This document shows positions 1 to 5,589 of a stretch of 22,606 nucleotides of DNA, one piece after another. Source of the DNA: a virus; IMG/VR virus record IMGVR_UViG_3300035126_000030, positions 1 to 22,606 of that record, one strand, 5' to 3'. Both the position numbers and the translations under genes were made by a program. Numbering within the stretch: the stretch's first letter is position 1; each line of letters begins with the position of its first letter. Under the pieces are notes generated by a model. It was not told the DNA's origin, searched no databases, and worked only from the letters and a program-made list of their open reading frames with translations.

Positions 1-37
1 CCTCCATGGGATCGGATCACCTAACCCGATGACAAGA

Positions 38-66
38 ATCGTATCGGAACACATACCCAATGTCAA
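38..66 (-). promoter_or_regulatory. Sigma70-like promoter reading leftward out of the window
   Basis: On the minus strand, TTGACA (66-61) is followed after exactly 17 bases by TACGAT (43-38). That is a perfect -35 box and a good -10 box at ideal spacing. Transcription would start near 31 and run off the left edge. The last minus-strand bases (5-1) read GGAGG, a strong Shine-Dalgarno, so a start codon probably lies a few bases outside the window. An alternative is the minus-strand ATG at 54-52, whose frame stays open to the edge, but it lies inside this promoter. Confidence 0.6.
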
Positions 67-127
67 GCCAATCACAAAATATTTTTATTACAATTCGGCT
101 GCCGACGTCACAATCCAAAAAAATAAC

Positions 128-161
128 CCATCACCAAAACAGATCACACACCATCACCAAA
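128..161. repeat. Direct repeat CCATCACCAAA, two copies
   Basis: The 11-base word CCATCACCAAA occurs at 128-138 and again at 151-161, 23 bases apart. It lies in the A/C-rich part of the control region. Its role is unknown; it could be a protein-binding repeat or chance in a low-complexity stretch. Confidence 0.5.
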
Positions 162-181
162 CAAGATAGGCGAGACATCCA

Positions 182-220
182 CTAAGTTACTAATTGGTAA
201 GTTACCAGCCGGTAGCTTAG
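182..220. repeat. Nested inverted and direct repeats around TAAGTTAC
   Basis: TAAGTTAC occurs at 183-190 and 198-205. CTAAGTTAC (182-190) can pair with GTAGCTTAG (212-220) with a single G-T wobble, enclosing a perfect GGTAA-G-TTACC palindrome (196-206). This could be a protein-binding site or a cruciform-type element. It lies where strand composition flips. Confidence 0.45.
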
Positions 221-238
221 CGGGTTTAGTCCCTATGT

Positions 239-354
239 GGGGGTATCACCACTCTAAGCGTTCTCACTCTTAGTGTTCGCCCAACCACAGGCCCAAGCGA
301 ACATCTGTTCGCGCCAATCAGCGCATGGGGGTATGCCGAGGCATGCGGGGGTAT
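239..354. repeat. GGGGGTAT repeat, three copies
   Basis: GGGGGTAT occurs at 239-246, 327-334 and 347-354, all in the same orientation. The last two are 20 bases apart, about two helical turns, so a protein could bind them on the same face of DNA. An ATGCC-GA-GGCAT dyad sits between the second and third copies. Function unknown. Confidence 0.45.
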
Positions 355-406
355 GGATATGTGTAATGCTGTTTCTCTACGTGTGGTTTTGTGACCACTC
401 TGAGTG
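250..406. promoter_or_regulatory. Operator-like repeats CACTCTNAG(T/C)G, three copies
   Basis: The 11-base near-palindrome occurs as CACTCTAAGCG (250-260), CACTCTTAGTG (265-275) and CACTCTGAGTG (396-406). The last sits within the perfect 15-base dyad ACCACTC-T-GAGTGGT (394-408). The first two are 15 bases apart. Such spaced dyads typically bind a dimeric repressor or replication initiator; no such gene is in this window. Confidence 0.5.
297..312. promoter_or_regulatory. LexA/SOS-like box
   Basis: GCGAACATCTGTTCGC is a perfect palindrome with a two-base centre. Its core CGAAC-N4-GTTCG matches exactly the known LexA (DinR) consensus of Bacillus and the closely related actinobacterial site. A further TGTTCGC half-site lies at 274-280 and could pair with 297-303 in RNA. 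If real, host LexA, or a phage repressor using the same site, would act on a promoter here. No classic promoter overlaps it directly, which tempers the call. Confidence 0.5.
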
Positions 407-714
407 GTGGCTTGGGTGTGTGGGTGGTCAACTGGCTGCTTCCTTTTGGAGCATGGTTTGACCTTTGGGGTGGTAGGGAATTTTCGCATACGTGTGTGTA
501 TGTCGAATTCCTGTGAGGTAGGGAATGACAGTAGCTCCCCCCACGGTTCACCCTTTGAGGGTAGGTCGCCGTAGCCAGTTTGTTTTAGCCGACACCTTTG
601 GTTGATGATATGTCGTTCATCACGCTGCTTGAACTAGTGAATAGTTCATCGACCCAGGTTCCCCTGTTTATGCCCCGCCACCTGCAAACGTGGTACAGCC
701 ATGAAGATTGCTTC

Positions 715-847
715 GTGTGCCGTCATCCCGACGGGTGTGCGTGAGAGTGTAGCAGATGTTTTTGTAAATGTTGGTGGATGTGAGGAGGACCGGAGCCATC
801 CAGTTCATTTAAGTGCTGTTGCTCTACGGCACACCCACCAACGGTGG
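715..847 (+). promoter_or_regulatory. Possible pseudoknotted leader before terminase
   Basis: GTGTGCCGT (715-723) is complementary to ACGGCACAC (826-834), and GTTGGTGG (770-777) to CCACCAAC (835-842). The pairs interleave, which is pseudoknot topology. The right element can instead form a local hairpin, CCACC-AAC-GGTGG (835-847), and CCGTC-ATCCC-GACGG sits near 720-734. Competing folds suggest a regulated RNA or a DNA-binding structure. Whether this region is transcribed is not shown. Confidence 0.35.
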
Positions 848-853
848 TAGATT
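845..853 (+). promoter_or_regulatory. Extended -10 promoter candidate for leaderless terminase mRNA
   Basis: TGG-TAGATT matches an extended -10 element (TGN-TATAAT) at 4 of 6 core positions. No -35 is seen at normal spacing. A start near 860 would put the terminase ATG at or within a few bases of the mRNA 5' end, which would explain the absence of a Shine-Dalgarno. Weak evidence. Confidence 0.25.
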
Positions 854-862
854 ATCAGAACA

Positions 863-2842
863 ATGAGTGCAGGGCGTAGCGGGCGACGACAAGTTCCACC
901 ACAGGATGTTGCAAGGTTTTGGCAGGCTCGTGCATCGGGGATGTCTATTAAGGATGCTGCGAAGATTGCTGGTGTTCATTACAACACTGCCCAAAAGTGG
1001 GATGCGAAGAAGAAGATTGCTAAAGCTGAGATAGAGGTTGGGAAGTTGGAGCAGGGGACTGCCCGTAAGAAGGTGGGTGGTGTTCAGGCTGATGCTTGGG
1101 CGAAAGTGATGGATGTTTCTGATCTTCCACCTGTTATCCCATATGACCGTTTATCGGATGAGGCGAAACGTGGGTTAGAAGATTTCGATTATTTCAGGCG
1201 CAGGTATTTGGGGCGTATTCCGTCGCCGTGGCAGGTTGATGCCGCATACAAGATTGAGGATTATTTGTTGTCTGAGGAGAAACAGTTTGTGGTGTTGAAC
1301 TGTCCTCCAGGTGCAGGTAAATCCACCTTGTTTCACGATATTGCTGTGTGGCAGATTGTGAAGAACCGCAAGATTCGTGTGATGATCGGCTCCGTTTCAC
1401 AGTCTCTAGCGAAAATGTATTCGCGTCGTATTCGTGAAACCTTAGAGCGACAGTTCCCGCTTGACCCTGACCCTGTGCTGATTGACAAAGGTTTGGCGAT
1501 TAAAGCGGAAGCGTGTTTGGCGATTGATTACGGTAGGTTTAAGCCGTCAACTAGTGGTAGTTTGTGGCGGGCTGAGGAATTCATTGTCGAACAGGAGGAC
1601 ATGGGTGGATTGGATAACAAGGAACCAACTGTTTCTGCTTACGGTATTGAGTCTGAATTCATTGGTCATCGTGCTGACCTATGTTTGTTTGACGACGTTG
1701 CGAGTCCGGAAAATGCGAAAGAAAGTGCTGCGCGAGATAAACTTATTGAGAGGTGGGACTCAATGGCTGAGGCCCGCGTCGATCCAGGCGGCCTGCTTGC
1801 AGTTGTCGGACAGAGACTTGGCCCGCTTGATTTGTATGCCCACTGTCTCGCCAAAGTTACGTATGAAGATTTTGAGGACGATTACGACGGATCAGACACC
1901 ACGGACATCTCCCAAAACGTCGAGCCGTTAAAGAAACAAAAATATCATCACCTGATCTACAAAGCGTATTACGAGGAACTAGACACAGGTTTAGCGTCTA
2001 AACGCAATAGTTCCCCTGCTTGGCCGAACGGACCACTCCTAGACCCCCACCGTCTGTCATGGAAAGACCTGTCATACATCAAACATTCCAACCCCTCCAA
2101 GTTTGCGGTGGTGTATCAGCAGGAAGATCAAGCTGAAGGCAACTATCTGATCGAGCGTGTGTGGGCTACCGGTGGTGTTGGGCCTGATGGGGTGCTGTAC
2201 CCAGGCTGTGTGGACAATGAGCGTCGCCCAGGTCACGTACCCCACAACTTGCAACCCCCGTTGATTTCGATTGCCAGCGTTGACCCGTCGCCAACAATGT
2301 TTTGGGCTATCCAATGGTGGATATATCAACCTGAAACCAACCTTCGGTTCCTCATTGACGTGGAACGAGTCAAACTCACAGCCGAACAGTTACTCGGCTT
2401 TGATACCACAACCCGTGACTATTCGGGGATTATGGAAGATTGGCAGAACAGGGCTATGGACATGGGCTATCCGATCTCACACTGGGTGGTTGAGGTGAAC
2501 GCAGCGCAACGATTCTTGTTGGCACATGACTTTGTTCGCAAATGGCAGTCCCGACACAACGTAAACGTCATCGCGCACACCACCAGCCGTAACAAGATTG
2601 ACGAAAATCTTGGTGTGGAAGCGTTGCTTCCACAGTTGTTCCGTTCCGGTGCAATCCGAACCCCATCTATGCGGGAAAACTGGAAGACACTTGCCTTCAT
2701 CGAGGAACACTCGTCATGGACACGGGATAAAAAGAACGGTACTGACCTTGTGATGGCGTGTTGGATGGCGATGTTGCATTTACCTAACTTGTCACCGATA
2801 AGTCGGCCACAAAAGAAATGGCGACCGTCTTGGCTGGTGTGA
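863..2842 (+). CDS. terL: Terminase large subunit with N-terminal helix-turn-helix
   Basis: This is the ATP-driven motor and nuclease that cuts concatemeric phage DNA and packs it through the portal. The 659 residues are longer than a typical TerL (about 450-600). Residues about 15-47 form a helix-turn-helix of the kind found in small terminase subunits (around SIKDAAKIAGVHYNTAQKW). The ATPase follows with Walker A CPPGAGKST (147-155) and Walker B LCLFDDV (273-279, acidic pair D277/D278). The C-terminal RNase H-like nuclease shows D474 (ASVDPS), probable E544 (VVEVNAAQ) and D628 (GTDLVMACW). The start is fixed by an in-frame TAG at 848-850. No Shine-Dalgarno precedes the ATG. No separate small subunit is visible, so the fused domain may serve for DNA recognition, or the small subunit lies outside the window. 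Confidence 0.93.
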   Translation: MSAGRSGRRQVPPQDVARFWQARASGMSIKDAAKIAGVHYNTAQKWDAKKKIAKAEIEVGKLEQGTARKKVGGVQADAWAKVMDVSDLPPVIPYDRLSDEAKRGLEDFDYFRRRYLGRIPSPWQVDAAYKIEDYLLSEEKQFVVLNCPPGAGKSTLFHDIAVWQIVKNRKIRVMIGSVSQSLAKMYSRRIRETLERQFPLDPDPVLIDKGLAIKAEACLAIDYGRFKPSTSGSLWRAEEFIVEQEDMGGLDNKEPTVSAYGIESEFIGHRADLCLFDDVASPENAKESAARDKLIERWDSMAEARVDPGGLLAVVGQRLGPLDLYAHCLAKVTYEDFEDDYDGSDTTDISQNVEPLKKQKYHHLIYKAYYEELDTGLASKRNSSPAWPNGPLLDPHRLSWKDLSYIKHSNPSKFAVVYQQEDQAEGNYLIERVWATGGVGPDGVLYPGCVDNERRPGHVPHNLQPPLISIASVDPSPTMFWAIQWWIYQPETNLRFLIDVERVKLTAEQLLGFDTTTRDYSGIMEDWQNRAMDMGYPISHWVVEVNAAQRFLLAHDFVRKWQSRHNVNVIAHTTSRNKIDENLGVEALLPQLFRSGAIRTPSMRENWKTLAFIEEHSSWTRDKKNGTDLVMACWMAMLHLPNLSPISRPQKKWRPSWLV

Positions 2843-2875
2843 TACCTTTATAGGACTTACGCGAACAGAGGTTTT

Positions 2876-3142
2876 ATGGCAGCAGCAAAAAAGAAAAAAG
2901 GTGCAAGTAACCGTGCTGTTCAGGCACAAGCGGCCCGTAGCACTAAGCAGGGTTTGAAGTATGCGATGGAGGACCTCGTTGAAGCAGACAGGCAACGCAA
3001 AAACATGGGTCCAGATACCAAATTTTCTCCGCGTGTAGAGAAGCGTCTTGCACAAGCCAAGAAGTTTGTTTATGACAACCGTTTGGCATGGTCAAATCCA
3101 GCGAGTGTTGTAGTGAAGAAAGCACCAAAAAAGAAAAAGTAA
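2876..3142 (+). CDS. Small lysine-rich protein of unknown function
   Basis: This 88-residue protein sits between terminase and portal. Both ends are strongly basic (AAAKKKK at the start, KKAPKKKK at the end) around a predicted helical core. AGAGG about 6 bases before the ATG is a plausible ribosome site. The stop codon directly abuts the portal ATG, so the two are likely translationally coupled. The charge suggests binding to nucleic acid or to an acidic surface during packaging, but no family is recognised and the role is inferred only from composition and position. Confidence 0.75.
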   Translation: MAAAKKKKGASNRAVQAQAARSTKQGLKYAMEDLVEADRQRKNMGPDTKFSPRVEKRLAQAKKFVYDNRLAWSNPASVVVKKAPKKKK

Positions 3143-4909
3143 ATGCTCACTACTGAGGAAATCGTCCAACTCTACGAGCAACGCCGTAGAAATCAAGGTC
3201 CTGTTCAGGAGCAGATGCGTCGTGTACGCGATCTAGCCAACGGTGACGTGATTGTTCCGTTGAACGAACTTGATAAGAACGCTAAATCTTCGGTAGCGAA
3301 CCTGTTGGTGCAGGGTTTGGATCAGATGTCTATGCGTGTGACATCAACAATGCCATCCCCATACTTCCCGCCAATCAAAGAAGGCTCCGAACGCTCTAAG
3401 TCATCTGCCCGTATGCGTAAACGTGCGATGTTGTCCATTTGGGACCACAACCGTATGCAGATGAAGATGCGTCGTCGCGCACGACACCTCCTCGGCTACT
3501 CACAGTCAGCTGTAGTTATCAAACCTGATTTCAAAACTTTGATGCCTGTGTGGTCTGTGCGTAACCCGTTGGACACTTTCGCTGCACCTGTGGATGATCC
3601 TGATGATCCGCTACCACAGGACTGCATTTTCACGTATCGTGCCAGCGCAAGTTACCTGCTACAAAACTATGGTGAACTGGTATTAGGGAAACTGCGTTTA
3701 GGCAAAATTGCTGCCGACACCAAATACACGATGCTCGAATATGTTTCCCCAGAGTGCATCCAACTGATCGTTCTTGGTGCAGAGGATTCACCGAACCTGA
3801 CTGTCGGTGAACGTGCTGGTGTTGAAGCGATGATGCTTGAATACATCCCGAACCGTACAGGTATGCCACTAGCAATCGTTGCTAACCGCATTACTTTGGA
3901 TAAGCCTCGCGGTCAGTTTGATGGTGTGATGGGAATGTATTACACCCGCGCACGACTACAAGCCTTGACTGAGATCGCTATTGAGCGCGGTATTTTCCCT
4001 GAAGAATATCTGATCGCTCGACCTGGTGAGAATCCAGAAATTTTGCAGGTTGCTGATGGTAAAGCCGGACAACTTGGTGTTGTTAAGGGTGGCGACATTC
4101 AACAGTTGCAACTCAACCCAGGTTATAAGACTGATACTGCGCTTGATCGTTTGGAACGACAGGAACGTTTAGAGGGTGCGATCCCTGCCGAGTTCGGTGG
4201 AGAGTCTGCCAGCAACATTCGTACTGGTCGCCGTGGAGAATCCGTACTGTCAGCAACCGTTGACTTCCGTGTGCAAGAAGCACAAACCACGTTTGAACAA
4301 TCCATCTTGGAAGAAGACAAAGTTGCTATCGCAATCGAGAAAGCGTATTGGGGCAACCAACAAAAGTCGTTCTTCTTTGGACGCAAATCATCTGTCGGTG
4401 AAGAAACCTATACGCCAAACAAACTTTGGCAAACAGATTTCCATTATGTCGCATACTCTGCGGCAGGCTCCGATGTGAACTCGCTGATAGTCGGCCTCGG
4501 TCAACGACTCGGAACAGGACTTATGTCTAAAGAATCCGCTCGCGAAGCCGACCCGCTTATCAGCGACCCAGACCTAGAACATGACCGCATCATCGCAGAA
4601 GGAGTTGAGTCTGCTCTACTTACGAGTATTCAACAACAGGCTTCGGACCCTAATGGTCCGTATCAGCCAGAAGATTTGGCATATCTAACCAAGCTTGTTG
4701 TCGAGCAAGACGTACCGCTGTTTGACGCTGTTCGTCGTACCGATCAACGCGCTAAGGATCGTCAGGCAACACCTGCACCAGCAGGCGCACCTGAAACAAT
4801 GCCAGGTCTTGCGATGCCACAGATGGGCGGACAGCAACCAATGGGTCCACCAGCAGGGCCGCAGGGCGCACCACCAATCGATCAACTACTTGCACAACTC
4901 GGAGGGTAA
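3143..4909 (+). CDS. Portal protein
   Basis: The portal forms the dodecameric ring at one capsid vertex through which DNA enters and leaves. The call rests on position directly after terminase, on size (588 residues, within the portal range) and on the character of the sequence: a helical N-terminus with many charged residues, a mixed alpha/beta body, and a C-terminal tail. The tail from about residue 541 is rich in Pro, Gln, Gly and Met and ends in a short helix (IDQLLAQLGG). Such tails are flexible and may contact internal proteins. The start ATG immediately follows the upstream TAA. The product is recognised by general resemblance to portals of actinobacterial and marine phages rather than by a catalytic motif. 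Confidence 0.8.
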   Translation: MLTTEEIVQLYEQRRRNQGPVQEQMRRVRDLANGDVIVPLNELDKNAKSSVANLLVQGLDQMSMRVTSTMPSPYFPPIKEGSERSKSSARMRKRAMLSIWDHNRMQMKMRRRARHLLGYSQSAVVIKPDFKTLMPVWSVRNPLDTFAAPVDDPDDPLPQDCIFTYRASASYLLQNYGELVLGKLRLGKIAADTKYTMLEYVSPECIQLIVLGAEDSPNLTVGERAGVEAMMLEYIPNRTGMPLAIVANRITLDKPRGQFDGVMGMYYTRARLQALTEIAIERGIFPEEYLIARPGENPEILQVADGKAGQLGVVKGGDIQQLQLNPGYKTDTALDRLERQERLEGAIPAEFGGESASNIRTGRRGESVLSATVDFRVQEAQTTFEQSILEEDKVAIAIEKAYWGNQQKSFFFGRKSSVGEETYTPNKLWQTDFHYVAYSAAGSDVNSLIVGLGQRLGTGLMSKESAREADPLISDPDLEHDRIIAEGVESALLTSIQQQASDPNGPYQPEDLAYLTKLVVEQDVPLFDAVRRTDQRAKDRQATPAPAGAPETMPGLAMPQMGGQQPMGPPAGPQGAPPIDQLLAQLGG

Positions 4910-5284
4910 ATGAGCGACGTACAAGCAGGGACTAACCGTATGGCTGTTCAGGCTGCAACGGGTCAAACCTACGGTAAAGCAACAGAGCAAATGAACGCTC
5001 AACGCGCTGTACCTATGGGTGCATCACCAACAGATGCACAGCCAACACCAGTTCGACCAGGGACCATTGGTGCTTTAACACGCGGGACTGAACGACCTAA
5101 TGAACCTGTTACTGCTGGCGCACCATTTGGTTCAGGCCCAGGACCAACGATGGCTGGAATTGCACCTAACACAGCACCACCAGCAGGAAGTAAACAAGAT
5201 TTAGTTGAGCGTGTTCGCGCAATTTATTCAATGTACCCAAACCCTAATCTGATGGCTTTGATGACTGCATTGGAAGCAGGATGA
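4910..5284 (+). CDS. Hypothetical Pro/Thr/Gly-rich protein between portal and internal proteins
   Basis: The 124 residues consist of a low-complexity first three quarters rich in Ala, Thr, Pro, Gly and Gln, then a compact predicted helix at about 95-124 (around DLVERVRAIYSMYPNPNLMAL). It starts on the ATG directly after the portal stop and ends in an ATGA overlap with the next gene, so it is coupled to both. A disordered linker plus helical anchor suggests a small virion or assembly factor that docks onto a larger protein. I do not recognise the family. Confidence 0.75.
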   Translation: MSDVQAGTNRMAVQAATGQTYGKATEQMNAQRAVPMGASPTDAQPTPVRPGTIGALTRGTERPNEPVTAGAPFGSGPGPTMAGIAPNTAPPAGSKQDLVERVRAIYSMYPNPNLMALMTALEAG

Positions 5285-5589
5285 ACTTAGAGGATGCGCT
5301 GAAGATACGATCCGAAGTTGATTCATACAACGAATCTCAGAAACGGGTTAAGCAGTATCAAGAGATGTATGATGAGAAAATGGCTGAGGCTTTGGGACGG
5401 GCTTACGCTCAATATCATTGGGTTGCCCCAGAAATTCTTGTGCCGATGGTTTTGTCTGGTCAGGAATCTATGTTGCGTGAAGTTTCTAAAGTTTCCGCTA
5501 AAGAGGCGATGTCTAGCGGTTTAACTCCTCACATGATGCGCCAGCAGTATCGGGATAAGTATGTTCCAAAGGTGGCGTTGAATTGGTAA
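5281..5589 (+). CDS. Hypothetical small helical protein
   Basis: This 102-residue protein is predicted to be almost entirely helical, with a charged amphipathic first half (residues about 1-45) and a second half around the phrase APEILVPMVLSGQ. It overlaps the preceding stop by four bases (ATGA) and its own end overlaps the start of the giant gene. It has no signal peptide or membrane segment. Its position between portal and giant internal protein suggests a virion or assembly role. No family is recognised. Confidence 0.75.
   Translation: MNLEDALKIRSEVDSYNESQKRVKQYQEMYDEKMAEALGRAYAQYHWVAPEILVPMVLSGQESMLREVSKVSAKEAMSSGLTPHMMRQQYRDKYVPKVALNW

Larger units (their letters stand above)
1..862. 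other. Long non-coding control region upstream of terminase
   Basis: No reading frame here looks like a real protein; the short frames present are low-complexity shadows. Up to about 180 the top strand is rich in A and C, and after about 230 it becomes rich in G and T, like the coding strand of the late genes. That switch fits a divergent arrangement with a leftward gene beyond the window edge. The stretch holds a minus-strand promoter, a LexA-type box, repeated operator-like motifs and many small perfect dyads: TCGGC-T-GCCGA at 95-105, GGTAA-G-TTACC at 196-206, ATGCC-GA-GGCAT at 333-344, ACCACTC-T-GAGTGGT at 394-408, ACCCT-TTG-AGGGT at 550-562 and TGAACTA-N5-TAGTTCA at 630-648. It is probably a regulatory region, and possibly also a replication origin, though no origin protein is visible to support that. 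Confidence 0.7.

Noticed and set aside
458-486. Plus-strand promoter with TTGACC as -35
   Set aside because: The base run at the right spacing (TTTTCG) is a poor -10 and no gene follows nearby.
226-551. Open frames on both strands in the control region (60-87 residues)
   Set aside because: They are rich in His, Pro and Thr from simple sequence, overlap each other, lack ribosome sites and cover the operator-like repeats.
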